A DNA stretch of 64,000 bases from Psychrobacter sp. bablab_jr014 (GTDB lineage Bacteria > Pseudomonadota > Gammaproteobacteria > Pseudomonadales > Moraxellaceae). This document shows positions 18,650 to 28,211 of the stretch, in pieces. Below the pieces are notes generated by a model that did not search any database, was not told where the DNA came from, and worked only from the letters and a program-made list of their open reading frames with translations. A program made the translations under genes and the position numbers. The stretch lies in contig NZ_JACDXT010000049.1 in NCBI RefSeq assembly GCF_016464015.1, forward strand, positions 1 to 64,000, written 5' to 3'. Position 1 is the stretch's first letter; each line of letters opens with the position of its first letter.

Positions 18650-20161
18650 TTAGTCTTTATTAATCATCGATAGCGCATGGGCAATGTGCGCATCTGACAA
18701 TACCGCGTTGCCTGCCTGACCGCCGCGTAGCCAATTGCTGCTGGCGTCGTGGTCATCATGCGCCTCATACCAAGACAATGTATCATGCAGTGCCACCACA
18801 TCGCCCATAATCAATAGGGCAGGTGTGGGTAGCTGCGCCTCGGCTTGCTGCTCGACGATGGTCGCGAGCGTCCCTGTTAGCACTTGTTGGTTTGGCATAC
18901 TGGCATTGGAGACAATGGCAATCGGCGTATCGGCATCGCGTCCCGCCTCGATTAAGCCTGCGGTAAGGCGAGGTAAGGCATGTAGCCCCATATAGAACAC
19001 CACGGTCTCATTGGGATTCAACAGCGATTCAAACTGCTGGTTTGGCTCGCCCGCCTTTAAAAATCCTGTGACATAGCGCACCGATTGCGCATGGTCGCGG
19101 TGCGTCAGTGGAATGCCCGCGTAACTGGCTGCCGCGTTCGCTGCGGTGATACCAGGTACGACCTCATAGCGCACGCCTTCAGCGCGCAGCTGCTCAATCT
19201 CTTCACCGCCGCGCCCAAAGACAAAAGGGTCACCGCCTTTGAGACGTACCACGCGCTGTCCTTTTTTAGCATGGCTGACGAGCAGGGCATTAATGTCTTG
19301 CTGTGCGACCGCATGGTTGCTGCGTTTTTTGCCGACGTAGATTTTGTCCGCATCACGGCGACACAAGTCGAGCACTTGTGGCGACACCAGCGCATCATAA
19401 AACACCACGTCCGCTTGTTGCATCAGACGCAGCGCCTTGAAGGTGAGTAGCTCAGGGTCACCAGGACCTGCGCCCACAATATACACCTCGCCTTGATGGG
19501 TACTGACAGCGTGCTCGTCTTTAGGCTGGGCGGCGGCATGCAAATCGGCGCGCAGTTGCGCTTCGGCGTCGCGCTCTTTACCTGCAAAGACCAGCTGACT
19601 GACGCGTCCTTCAAATGCCTGTTCCCAAAACTGGCGGCGGCGCGTCAAGGTCGGCAAGTTTGCCTTGACCTCATCACGAAAGCGACCCGCCAAGCCCGCC
19701 AGCTTGCCATAGCCTTGCGGAATCAACGTCTCAAGGCGCGCTCGCAATAGGCGGGCAAGTACAGGCGCTTGTCCATTCGATGAAATACCGACCACAATCG
19801 GACTGCGGTCAATGATGGCAGGAAAAATAAAATCACACAGCGGCGGGGTATCGACCACATTGACAGGGATGCCAAGCGCGTGCGCATCATGATACACCTG
19901 CTGATTGAGCGGCATATCATCGGTCGCAGCGATGACGAGGCGTGAGCCTGCCAGCAAGTCGGCGCTATAGTCTTGGGTCAAGCGCGTGTGCTCAGGCGCA
20001 CTTAGTAGCGCATGTAATGGCTCGCTGATGTTCTGAGAAACGACCGTAATATGCGCGCCTGCCCGCTGCAAAAGATCCGCTTTACGCAGTGCAACCTCTC
20101 CGCCGCCCACAATCAGTACCTTTTGTGCGGTTAATTTAAAAAATAGCGGAAAAGTATTCAT
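18650..20161 (-). CDS. cysG: Siroheme synthase (trifunctional)
   Basis: A 503-residue fusion enzyme making siroheme, the cofactor of the sulfite reductase encoded nearby. The N-terminal half is the precorrin-2 dehydrogenase/ferrochelatase module, with the NAD-binding VLIVGGGEVALRKADLL. From about residue 227 the uroporphyrinogen-III methyltransferase module follows, with VYIVGAGPGDPELLTFKALR and VRLKGGDPFVFGRGGEE. Length is a little above E. coli CysG (457 aa) because of a linker and a C-terminal tail. It is a single transcription unit, separated from cysH by an unrelated membrane protein gene. Confidence 0.95.
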   Translation of the reverse strand: MNTFPLFFKLTAQKVLIVGGGEVALRKADLLQRAGAHITVVSQNISEPLHALLSAPEHTRLTQDYSADLLAGSRLVIAATDDMPLNQQVYHDAHALGIPVNVVDTPPLCDFIFPAIIDRSPIVVGISSNGQAPVLARLLRARLETLIPQGYGKLAGLAGRFRDEVKANLPTLTRRRQFWEQAFEGRVSQLVFAGKERDAEAQLRADLHAAAQPKDEHAVSTHQGEVYIVGAGPGDPELLTFKALRLMQQADVVFYDALVSPQVLDLCRRDADKIYVGKKRSNHAVAQQDINALLVSHAKKGQRVVRLKGGDPFVFGRGGEEIEQLRAEGVRYEVVPGITAANAAASYAGIPLTHRDHAQSVRYVTGFLKAGEPNQQFESLLNPNETVVFYMGLHALPRLTAGLIEAGRDADTPIAIVSNASMPNQQVLTGTLATIVEQQAEAQLPTPALLIMGDVVALHDTLSWYEAHDDHDASSNWLRGGQAGNAVLSDAHIAHALSMINKD

Positions 20162-20435
20162 AACAGCCTCGTATTTCTATTTTTAGTCAAGACACATGCC
20201 TTAATCTGCCGTCATTATGGCGGATAGCCTGTGCAGACTCACCTAATGAATTGGCATTAGTATATTCATTTTATTCATTATTAACATGTATTTTTATAGA
20301 AAAAGGAATAGGCGTAAAACCTTATACGGAAAAACCATGTAAAAATAATGGAAAATTGTTTATCAGTATATGGCTTTGCTATAGTTCAGCACTTATTAAT
20401 GTTTTAAATAGAAAGTTACTAGAAGGTAGGGTCAA

Positions 20436-21251
20436 GTGTTGATAGTTATTTTACGTGGCGTGATGCTGAGTTTAGCGTCTGCTCTATTTGGAATTCTACT
20501 GTTATTGGCGTTTGTACTGACGTATCAAATAAATTGGCCTGTCGCTGGTATATATCGCTACGATTTGTTATTGGCTTATACCTTAATTATTCAGATTTTT
20601 TTGGTTTATTTTAAGTTAGAAACGCCACGCGAAGTATCGGTCATTGCCATCTTTCATATCATGGCTATGGTGATGGAGTTGTTTTTAACACATCCAAAAA
20701 TTGGTTCTTGGCATTATCCTGAACAGGCTGTTTTTAGGATTGAAAATGTACCGCTTTTTTCAGGGTTTATGTATTCAGCAGTGGGCAGTTTTATAGCGCG
20801 TGGCCTAAGATTGTTCGATATTTCTTTTACTCATTTTCCAAATTTGATATGGGTAGGTCTGTTGGCGTTTTCTTCTTATGCCAACTTCTTTACTAAGTTC
20901 TTTGTTCCTGATATTCGAAATATACTATTCATGATGTCAATTATTTTGTTTTGGCAAACGAAGATATCTATTCAAATTCATAACAAAAATAATGTGCGCT
21001 TAGGTAGTACCAAAGAATATCAATTACCATTTCTACCCTTGCTGCTGTTTTTAGCTTTTTTGGTATGGCTGGCAGAAAATATCGCTACTTTTACGAATAT
21101 TTGGCATTATCCTTCCCAAGAAGGTTTATGGCATATTATCGGTTGGGGCAAACTTGGTTCTTGGTATTTATTACTAACGTTGAGTCTATATTTGGTTTTG
21201 ATAGTATCAGGAAGAACAACAACCAATAGGAGTAACGGCTTCTTTAAATAG
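20436..21251 (+). CDS. DUF817 integral membrane protein
   Basis: About 271 residues with seven or eight hydrophobic segments. The sequence carries the family's conserved pieces GSWHYPE, PLFSGFMYSAVGSFIARGLR, YANFFTKFFVPDIR and a second NIWHYPSQEGLWHIIGWGKLGSWYLL. I recognise this as DUF817, a bacterial membrane family of unknown function. The start is a GTG with AGGTAGGG upstream. The gene is visibly more A/T-rich than the cys genes on either side and is on the opposite strand, so it is probably a later arrival. No function is proposed. Confidence 0.75.
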   Translation: MLIVILRGVMLSLASALFGILLLLAFVLTYQINWPVAGIYRYDLLLAYTLIIQIFLVYFKLETPREVSVIAIFHIMAMVMELFLTHPKIGSWHYPEQAVFRIENVPLFSGFMYSAVGSFIARGLRLFDISFTHFPNLIWVGLLAFSSYANFFTKFFVPDIRNILFMMSIILFWQTKISIQIHNKNNVRLGSTKEYQLPFLPLLLFLAFLVWLAENIATFTNIWHYPSQEGLWHIIGWGKLGSWYLLLTLSLYLVLIVSGRTTTNRSNGFFK

Positions 21252-21256
21252 GGTCA

Positions 21257-21298
21257 ACAAAAAAAGCCCTCGCTTAAAATTAAGCAAGGGCTTTCAAA
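21257..21298 (-). terminator. Terminator of cysH, possibly shared by the convergent DUF817 gene
   Basis: AAGCCCTcGCTTAA pairs with TTAAGCaAGGGCTT. The minus strand continues with seven T, and the plus side only with TTTC, so it is best for cysH. Confidence 0.88.
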
Positions 21299-21315
21299 TC
21301 AAGAAAAAGTAACAA

Positions 21316-21954
21316 TTACAGCTGCGTGTGCAAACCACATTCGCGGTTTTCTTCAACCTTGGTTGGGTCAAAGTAATCAAACTCGTTTGGCAAGTTGTTT
21401 TCTTCTAGATACACGTCTAGATCGGCATCTGTCTTTTCAAACAATGGTGCAACTTTTAGCACGCCGTCTTTTGATAGGCTAAGTACGTCAAGGTTTTGAC
21501 GGAACTCAGTCTGATCTTTACGAATCGCGTTGAACCAGACATCAGGTTTTAGCTCAGCCAAAGCGCGGCGGAATGGCTCAAGTTTGACCTGCTCAGTAAA
21601 CTCGTCATGTAGCGGGTTATGAATGCTTGGAATGCCATTCATGGTCGCGTCGCGGTGAGCAGCGGTTTGTTTTGGAATGTAGGTCACCACGTTTAGGTTA
21701 AGGTCACGAATCACTTTGTTCGCAAACTGGTAAGTGGCGTCAGTATTGTAGCCAGAATCTACCCAAAGTACGGTAATATCAGGACGCTGCTTGGCGACCA
21801 AGTGTAGAATCGCTGCCTCATAAGGGCGGAAGTTGGTGGTGATGATTGGGTTTTTCGCTTGAGTCAGTGCCCATGCGACGATTTCTTCTGGTGACTTGCC
21901 TTTTAGTTCTGCGTTGGCTTGGTCGATGTTCAGTTCTGGATGTAACTGGCTCAT
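21316..21954 (-). CDS. cysH: Phosphoadenylylsulfate (PAPS) reductase
   Basis: A 212-residue PAPS/APS reductase. It reduces activated sulfate to sulfite using thioredoxin. The PP-loop-like nucleotide-binding region includes NPIITTNFRPYEAAILHL, and the substrate-binding IRKDQTEFR is present. The catalytic ECGLHTQL ends the protein. No CC...CxxC iron-sulfur ligands are present, which points to the PAPS-specific class. It is the last gene of the cysI-DUF934-cysH operon. Confidence 0.9.
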   Translation of the reverse strand: MSQLHPELNIDQANAELKGKSPEEIVAWALTQAKNPIITTNFRPYEAAILHLVAKQRPDITVLWVDSGYNTDATYQFANKVIRDLNLNVVTYIPKQTAAHRDATMNGIPSIHNPLHDEFTEQVKLEPFRRALAELKPDVWFNAIRKDQTEFRQNLDVLSLSKDGVLKVAPLFEKTDADLDVYLEENNLPNEFDYFDPTKVEENRECGLHTQL

Positions 21955-22013
21955 GGGTTTTCCTTATGTTGGTCAGTATATAAAAAATAAAAAGTCAAAA
22001 AATGGTTTAAATA

Positions 22014-22601
22014 TTAACGGCTAAAGAGTGGCAATGCCTGCGCGTTGCGTCCGTCATAAGCGCTCTTTAGCGCGGTAAAGGCCTGTTCAATATCGCCTTT
22101 CATGTCATGCTCGCGCAGCACAAAGGTGTCTACACCGCAGCGCAATAGGTAAGGAATTTGGTCGCGACCAAACGCGCCAGCAGCACGAATTTCGCCGGTA
22201 TACCCAAGCTGGCGCAGTGTCTCAGCGAAGCTAAAACCACGACCGTCAACAAAGCTTGCGAAATGAATAACAATCAGGTCTTGCTGCAATAAAAATTCAG
22301 TAATCTGTGGTAAGGCATCCGTGTCGGTATTGGCCGTAATCCATACCCCAAGACGGCTGGTGTGCTCTTTTAATAGGGCATACAGCTGCTCAAGCAAACC
22401 ATTACCCAGTTGACCGCTGGCGTTTAACATATCGGCAAGTGGCACCAGTACGCTTTGTTTTTCTTGACGGTTTAACAGCTCAATCAAGGAGACGTTTGAT
22501 AGAGCAATACCGTCAGGCAGGTTGGGCGTTTCAAGCGCCAGCCACGTGTCTTCATGGCTAATGTCACAACCTTTCGCATTTAATACGTGATGATTAGCCA
22601 T
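22014..22601 (-). CDS. DUF934 protein, sulfite-reductase companion
   Basis: A 195-residue member of DUF934, a family found beside cysI in many proteobacteria that lack a cysJ flavoprotein. The conserved region GVWITANTDTDALPQITEFLLQQDLIVIHFASFVDGRGFSFAETLRQLGYTGEIRA-like C-terminal half is visible (about residues 85-150). Its start codon overlaps the end of cysI by 8 bases, implying translational coupling. A role in assembling or feeding electrons to CysI is suggested by context only. Confidence 0.85.
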   Translation of the reverse strand: MANHHVLNAKGCDISHEDTWLALETPNLPDGIALSNVSLIELLNRQEKQSVLVPLADMLNASGQLGNGLLEQLYALLKEHTSRLGVWITANTDTDALPQITEFLLQQDLIVIHFASFVDGRGFSFAETLRQLGYTGEIRAAGAFGRDQIPYLLRCGVDTFVLREHDMKGDIEQAFTALKSAYDGRNAQALPLFSR

Positions 22602-24279
22602 ACACTTTCTCCTTAAATGGGGCGATGCCGACGCGCTCTACCACCGCGCCAAAGTCTTCAACGTCTTGCTCACTCGTTTCGCGCAGCTCTAAATATACAT
22701 CAAGGATGGTTTGTAGCGTGCTGGCAACGTCCGTGGCAGGTACGGCTTTACCTAAGATTTTACCGAGGCGGGCATCATTGCTGGCATTGCCGCCAAGGCT
22801 GATTTGATACCAGTGCTCACCTTTTTTATCCACACCAAGAATACCGATGTCACCTGTATGGTGATGCGCGCAGGCATTCATGCAGCCTGACATATTTAGG
22901 CGGATATTGCCCAAGTCATAGAGGTAATCAAGATCATCGAATTGCTTTTCGATTTGCTCAGCGATGTTGTGTGTGGTGGCGTTCGCCAGTGAGCAATAGT
23001 CCCAACCTGGGCAGACAATCATGTCGGTTAGGGTATTGATGTTAGCGCGGGCAAGGTTGAGTTCACTCAGCGCTTGCCACAAGGTGTATAAGTCATTGAC
23101 TTCTACATCAGTAAAGACCAGATTTTGCTGATAAGTGCTGCGAATCTCACCAAAGCTGTAACGATCGGCAAGATCGGCGAGGGCGTCAAGCTGTACTTCG
23201 TTCACATCGCCTGCAGGCACGTAACGGCCATCGACCAGACCTGCTTTTAGTGATATCACTGCCGCACGGTAGCCGTCAACTTTGTGCGCTACGGTGTTGT
23301 GCTGATACCAATCGGCAAACGCTTTGTCCGCATCAAGCTGTTTTTGTAAGTCTGATTGCACTTGTAGCGCGTCAAAATTTTGATACTCAGGTGCACTAAA
23401 GTAGCTGATCGCGGTGTCAAAGTTGTCATCGGTCAGCGTTAATGCGCCGTCTTTAGTGTTCGCTTCCCATTCAGCGTCGACGAGTTTGGCAAATTCGCGC
23501 GCGCCTAAACTTTCGACCAAAATCTTGATACGGGCTTTGTACTTATTATCACGGCGACCGTGCAAGTTATACACGCGCAAAATGGCGTCTAGGTAGCTAA
23601 GCAAATGCTCACGCGGCAAGAATTCACGGATGGTCTTACCAATAATCGGTGTACGACCCAAACCGCCACCGACCAAGACTTCGAAACCAATCTCGCCTGC
23701 GTCATTTTTGACGATATGTAAGCCCACATCGTGTACTTGCGTTGAGGCGCGGTCGGTCTCGGTACCGATAACGGCAATCTTAAACTTACGCGGCAAAAAG
23801 GCAAATTCAGGATGAAAGGTTGACCACTGACGGATAATCTCGCAGTACGGGCGCGGATCGGCAATCTCTTCTTTATGAATACCCGCATACGGGTCGGTTG
23901 TGGTATTACGGATACAGTTGCCTGAGGTTTGGATGGCATGCATCTGTACCGAGGCCAGCTTTTCTAAAATATCAGGTACATCTTCAAGCTTTGGCCAGTT
24001 CAGCTGGATATTGGTACGGGTGGTAAAGTGCCCATAGCCTTTATCATAGGTGCGAGTAATGTCTGCCAACGCGCGTAGCTGACGACTTGCCAGCAAACCA
24101 TAAGGAATTGCGATACGCAGCATCGGCGCATAACGCTGGATATACAGTCCGTTTTGGAGGCGTAATGGCAAAAACTGCTCTTCTGGCAGCTCACCTGCTA
24201 AAAAGCGCCGTGTTTGGTCGCGAAATTGCGCAACCCGTTCGTCCACCAAAGCTTGGTCAGCGTAGCTGTATTGATACAT
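22594..24279 (-). CDS. cysI: Sulfite reductase hemoprotein (nitrite/sulfite reductase family)
   Basis: A 561-residue siroheme/4Fe-4S reductase that converts sulfite to sulfide. Two ferredoxin-like half-domains precede each siroheme domain. The FTTRTNIQLNWPKLEDVP and SGNCIRNTTTDPYAGI segments are typical. The Fe-S cysteines are CPGWDYC and SGCMNACAHHH. No cysJ is present here, so electrons probably come from ferredoxin or another reductase. It is first of three genes in the operon and divergent from sat. Confidence 0.93.
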   Translation of the reverse strand: MYQYSYADQALVDERVAQFRDQTRRFLAGELPEEQFLPLRLQNGLYIQRYAPMLRIAIPYGLLASRQLRALADITRTYDKGYGHFTTRTNIQLNWPKLEDVPDILEKLASVQMHAIQTSGNCIRNTTTDPYAGIHKEEIADPRPYCEIIRQWSTFHPEFAFLPRKFKIAVIGTETDRASTQVHDVGLHIVKNDAGEIGFEVLVGGGLGRTPIIGKTIREFLPREHLLSYLDAILRVYNLHGRRDNKYKARIKILVESLGAREFAKLVDAEWEANTKDGALTLTDDNFDTAISYFSAPEYQNFDALQVQSDLQKQLDADKAFADWYQHNTVAHKVDGYRAAVISLKAGLVDGRYVPAGDVNEVQLDALADLADRYSFGEIRSTYQQNLVFTDVEVNDLYTLWQALSELNLARANINTLTDMIVCPGWDYCSLANATTHNIAEQIEKQFDDLDYLYDLGNIRLNMSGCMNACAHHHTGDIGILGVDKKGEHWYQISLGGNASNDARLGKILGKAVPATDVASTLQTILDVYLELRETSEQDVEDFGAVVERVGIAPFKEKVYG

Positions 24280-24663
24280 GACGTAATCTCAATTTCAAAT
24301 GGCAAAAATGCGCTAAAGACAATCGACTATCGTTAGCGGTGAAAGTGATTTGCGTGTGTTGTTATAGATGCCGCGTCTGTAAATGTATTATCGACTGCGG
24401 CTTACTGATATAAAAGTACATTAACGTACTATGGCTTCACATCATATAAGCTCGCCCCTAGAAACATAAATTCATTTAAGTCATATCCATATACAAAGAC
24501 AGCATAAATTTTCATAAAGAAAGTTAGGTAGCCTATGGCATAGACAAAATATAGAGGCGTTTGCATATTTATATAGATGTGGGCGTCTCGATATAGCGAT
24601 TGCGATTATAAGCGGTATGCGCCACACGCTTTGCTATCTTAACATCAAACACTTGAGGTTTTT
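24280..24663. promoter_or_regulatory. Divergent cysI / sat control region
   Basis: 384 bp without a gene between two divergent sulfur operons, so it should hold both promoters and probably CysB sites. I can see a near-palindrome GTACATTAACGTAC around 24417-24430 and A/T-rich stretches, but no site I would name with confidence. Confidence 0.5.
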
Positions 24664-25902
24664 ATGACATCATCAGTAGACCAATTGGTACCACCCCATG
24701 GCAGCGACACGCTAAAGCCACTATTGCTGACAGGCGCTGAGCGCGACGAGGCATTAGCAGCTGCGAAAAACTTGCCACAGATCACTCTAAGCTCACGCGA
24801 GCGCGGCGATTTGATTATGCTGGGTATCGGTGGTTTTACCCCGCTTGATGGCTTTATGAATAAAGCTGATTGGCAAGGGGTCGTTGATGAGATGCGCCTA
24901 AAAACAGGCGACAATGCAGGCTTGTTTTGGCCGATTCCGATTACCTTATCTGCACCAAAAGACATTGCCGATACGCTAAACGCCAATGACAAAGTGGCGC
25001 TCGTTGCCCAAGACGGCGAAATCATGGGCGTCTTGACGGTCGAAGAAACCTACACTATCGACAAAGAACACGAGTGCCAGCAAGTCTTTACCACCACCGA
25101 CCCTGAGCACCCAGGCGTTCAGCAAGTCTTAAACCAAGACGATGTGAACGTTGCAGGTAGCGTCCAAGTCCTAAGCGAAGGCGAGTTCCCAACACTGTAT
25201 CCTGAGATTTATAAAACGCCTGCGCAAACGCGTGAAATTTTTGCCGATAAAAACTGGAAAACCGTTGCTGCATTCCAAACACGTAACCCGATGCACCGCT
25301 CACACGAGTACCTTGCTAAAATCGCCATCGAAATCTGTGACGGCGTCTTGGTACACTCGCTGCTTGGCGCATTAAAACCTGGTGATATTCCTGCCGAAGT
25401 CCGTCAAGACGCGATTAAAACCTTGATTGATAACTATTTTAAGAAGGACACTGTTATTCAGGCAGGCTATCCGCTCGATATGCGTTATGCAGGTCCTCGC
25501 GAAGCCTTATTACACGCGCTGTTCCGTCAAAACTACGGCTGTAGCCACCTTATCGTAGGTCGTGACCACGCAGGTGTGGGCGATTACTACGGCGCGTTTG
25601 ACGCCCAGACCATCTTTGATGAGATTGACAAAGACGCTCTGATTACCCAGCCCCTAAAAATCGACTGGACGTTCTGGTGTAATGCCTGTGGCGCGATGGC
25701 ATCGAGCAAAACTTGCCCGCACGACGCCGAGCATCACGTTAAGGTATCGGGCACCAAGCTGCGTAAAGCGCTATCAGAAGACCTTGACGTGCCTGACAAC
25801 TTCAGCCGTCCTGAAGTACTAGAGATTTTACGTGCTTATTACGGCAGCATCGCTCGTGAAGAGCGCGCTGAGGTCAAGCTAACGGGCGCCTCTGCGGTGT
25901 AG
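24664..25902 (+). CDS. sat: Sulfate adenylyltransferase (ATP sulfurylase), single-subunit type
   Basis: A 412-residue ATP sulfurylase that makes adenylylsulfate from sulfate and ATP. The catalytic [16 protein letters not shown] and [16 protein letters not shown] motifs are intact. A Cys cluster, [17 protein letters not shown], matches the small metal-binding loop of this Sat class. There is no C-terminal APS kinase domain and no cysC nearby. The ATG has GAGG upstream. It replaces the CysD/CysN type of E. coli. Confidence 0.95.
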   Translation: MTSSVDQLVPPHGSDTLKPLLLTGAERDEALAAAKNLPQITLSSRERGDLIMLGIGGFTPLDGFMNKADWQGVVDEMRLKTGDNAGLFWPIPITLSAPKDIADTLNANDKVALVAQDGEIMGVLTVEETYTIDKEHECQQVFTTTDPEHPGVQQVLNQDDVNVAGSVQVLSEGEFPTLYPEIYKTPAQTREIFADKNWKTVAAFQTRNPMHRSHEYLAKIAIEICDGVLVHSLLGALKPGDIPAEVRQDAIKTLIDNYFKKDTVIQAGYPLDMRYAGPREALLHALFRQNYGCSHLIVGRDHAGVGDYYGAFDAQTIFDEIDKDALITQPLKIDWTFWCNACGAMASSKTCPHDAEHHVKVSGTKLRKALSEDLDVPDNFSRPEVLEILRAYYGSIAREERAEVKLTGASAV

Positions 25903-25944
25903 ATCCAGCGCGTCAGCATAAAACATCAACGCGATATCAAAACT

Positions 25945-25980
25945 AAAAAGGTGCCATACAATGAGTCTGGCACCTTTTTT
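25945..25980 (+). terminator. Terminator of sat
   Basis: AAAAAGGTGCCA pairs with TGGCACCTTTTTT around an 11-base loop. It is nearly symmetric, so it may also serve the convergent lipoprotein gene. Confidence 0.9.
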
Positions 25981-26028
25981 ATTGCTAGTATCCTTTCTAG
26001 TATCTCTCACCGCAGTTAGCGTGATCTA

Positions 26029-26571
26029 TCAAAACTCTAAATCTTCTACCAGCTTTTGATACTCTCCCGCAAGTGAGCCACCGCCTGAGCAAAAATAATT
26101 CAGCGCATATTTATCTGGGCTATCAATCGTCAGCATATTGTCTTTAAATTGAAAAAAGACGGTGCTGTCATTTGCTTGCGCCTCAAAAATCGTACCGTGT
26201 GCCGCGTCTTGTCCCCTTAATGTCGCCTTACCATCAAACTGACAAGTCTGTTTTTTGATATCGCTACGTGAGCGAACTTTTATATCGATTTGTCGATCAC
26301 TCTCTGCACGTACCATCACGCCAACCCAGTCATATCCTTGTGCACGTTTGTCATAATCTGTAGAAGCATAATCGCCAGAAATATCGTCTTTTATAACATC
26401 ACTGATAACGTCCACTGGAGTTGGGTGAACCGCTACCGCACGGTGCGTAGAATCTTTCACTGTGGGTATCACGCTATGACAACCCGTTAAAACAGCTAGG
26501 CTAGTGACCATCGTAGTGGCCATCAATGTTAGTGCTGCAGCAGAGTGAAAGCGATGGGACAAAAGAATCAT
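26029..26571 (-). CDS. Putative lipoprotein of unknown function
   Basis: A 180-residue protein with a signal sequence ending in a lipobox, LAVLTGC, with the acylated cysteine near residue 31. The ATG at 26571 has GAAGG at a good distance; the TTG at 26589 does not. The mature part is small and polar (SGDYASTDYDKRAQGYDWVG; RSDIKKQTCQFDGKATLRG) and ends with a second Cys in NYFCSGGGSLAGEY. This pattern resembles small secreted beta-rich lipoproteins, but I recognise no named family. It stands alone between sat and the sulfate transporter genes. Confidence 0.75.
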   Translation of the reverse strand: MILLSHRFHSAAALTLMATTMVTSLAVLTGCHSVIPTVKDSTHRAVAVHPTPVDVISDVIKDDISGDYASTDYDKRAQGYDWVGVMVRAESDRQIDIKVRSRSDIKKQTCQFDGKATLRGQDAAHGTIFEAQANDSTVFFQFKDNMLTIDSPDKYALNYFCSGGGSLAGEYQKLVEDLEF

Positions 26572-26874
26572 AAAAAGGCCTTCGGTCAAATAAAACAGTC
26601 AAATAAATACAGCATTAGTGCTGAGAGTATCCTATAAAAGGATGGTACAGCCTAGATAAATGATAGTCTACTTAATAAATCTGCCTGTACTGATTTACCT
26701 CTCGTTTCTCATAATTTCCTAAGAGCATATGCTAAGTGCTTATGCCAACATCAAGACTTGATAAGCGGATTCGTCACTAAGCATCATCAATAGCAGCTGT
26801 TAGTATGACGATATTGACGGATACGCAAGTTTTGTTTGCTCGTCTTATTCATAGCCCAATTATTGAGATAGCCC

Positions 26875-27981
26875 ATGACACAGCCAACAATAACAACAAA
26901 ATCATGCACCCTAAAGCCAAACGCATGGCATATCAAACTGGCAACTGCCGTGGCAAGCACATTGGTATTAAGCGCCTGTAACCAAGCGACTTCTAACCAG
27001 TCACCCACCGAAATCGGTGACGACGTGCGTCTATTAAATGTCTCCTATGATGTGTCGCGTGACTTTTATAAAGACTACAACACGTTATTTGCCAAAGACT
27101 ACAAAGCGGCGCACCCTGACAGTAAGGTGCATATCAACCAGTCGCACGGTGGCTCTAGTAAACAGGCCTTGTCCGTAGCCAACGGCTTGCAAGCAGACGT
27201 GGTCACCTTAAACCAAAACACCGATATTAATCTGTTGGTGAAAAAAGGCTTGGTTGACGCCGACTGGCAACAAGCTTTTCCGAACAATGCCGTGCCGTAT
27301 ACCAGCACTATGGTTTTACTGGTGCGTAAGGACAATCCCAAGCAAATCAAAGACTGGCAAGACTTGGCACGTACCGATGTAAAAGTGGTCATGCCGAACC
27401 CAAAAACCAGTGGCACCGCGCGTTATGCGTTCTTAGGGGCTTATGGCTACGGTCTGCATACGTTTAATGAGGACGCACACAGCGAACACGCCAAGACCGA
27501 CAGCTACATGCAAAAGCTGCTTGGCAATGTCGTGACCTATGACAATGGCTCACGCGCGGCGACCACCAGCTTTTTGCAACGTGACTTGGGCGATGTACTC
27601 ATCACCACTGAAAACGAAGCGCATTTGGTCGCAAGTCAGTATGGCAAAGGGCAGGTTGAGCTGATTTATCCAAGCTACTCGATTTTGATTAGTAATCCCG
27701 TCGCCATTGTCACAGGCGTGACACAAAAAAATGGCAACACCAAAGCGGCGAAAGCGTATTTGGACGCCTTATGGCAAGATGATGCGCAGGTGCTGATGGC
27801 AGAAATGTATCTGCGCCCAAGCAATGCGCAAATTTTAGCTAAGCATAAAGATACCTTGCCAGCCATCACTACCTTTATGCCAACGGAAGTGTTTGGCTCT
27901 TGGGAAACCATTATGGATACGTTCTTTGTTGACGGTGGTCGCTTTGATAGCTTAGCGCAAAGTAAAGCACCGCAGTCTTAA
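26875..27981 (+). CDS. Sulfate-binding protein of the sulfate ABC transporter, first copy (lipoprotein)
   Basis: A 368-residue solute-binding protein of the Sbp/CysP family, which captures sulfate (or thiosulfate) for CysTWA. Recognisable parts are LLNVSYDVSRDFYKDYN, INQSHGGSSKQALSVANGL, NPKTSGTARYAFLGAYGYG and EVFGSWETIMDTFF. The N-terminus has an unusually long polar head, then a hydrophobic core ending in LSAC, a lipobox with Cys at about residue 35. That suggests membrane anchoring rather than a free periplasmic protein. It is about 60-65% identical by eye to the next gene and was probably made by tandem duplication. Confidence 0.9.
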   Translation: MTQPTITTKSCTLKPNAWHIKLATAVASTLVLSACNQATSNQSPTEIGDDVRLLNVSYDVSRDFYKDYNTLFAKDYKAAHPDSKVHINQSHGGSSKQALSVANGLQADVVTLNQNTDINLLVKKGLVDADWQQAFPNNAVPYTSTMVLLVRKDNPKQIKDWQDLARTDVKVVMPNPKTSGTARYAFLGAYGYGLHTFNEDAHSEHAKTDSYMQKLLGNVVTYDNGSRAATTSFLQRDLGDVLITTENEAHLVASQYGKGQVELIYPSYSILISNPVAIVTGVTQKNGNTKAAKAYLDALWQDDAQVLMAEMYLRPSNAQILAKHKDTLPAITTFMPTEVFGSWETIMDTFFVDGGRFDSLAQSKAPQS

Positions 27982-27986
27982 AGTAA

Positions 27987-28023
27987 CTCTAAAGCGTCTT
28001 AATAAAATTATGACGCTTTAGAG
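27987..28023 (+). terminator. 12-bp hairpin between the two sulfate-binding protein genes
   Basis: CTCTAAAGCGTC (27987-27998) pairs perfectly with GACGCTTTAGAG (28012-28023), 6 bases past the first stop. No T run follows. It may be a weak terminator or an RNA-stabilising structure that separates the expression of the two copies. Confidence 0.5.
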
Positions 28024-28211
28024 AAAACAGTGATAAACCGTAAATACAAGTGCTTTTTGAATAACGGGCTATGGCATATCGAAATGGCCTTATTATTCCT
28101 TTTTGGCAGTAACATACGCATATTCGTCATTAAACATAATAAGCCAGCGCTGTTAGCATACTGGCATAACTCGATTTTCCTAAACCACTTTTATTATTCT
28201 CTGAGGTCTTT

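Noticed and set aside
20251-20442. 63-codon frame before the DUF817 gene
   Set aside because: It overlaps the start of DUF817, lies in A/T-rich leader sequence and has no family resemblance.
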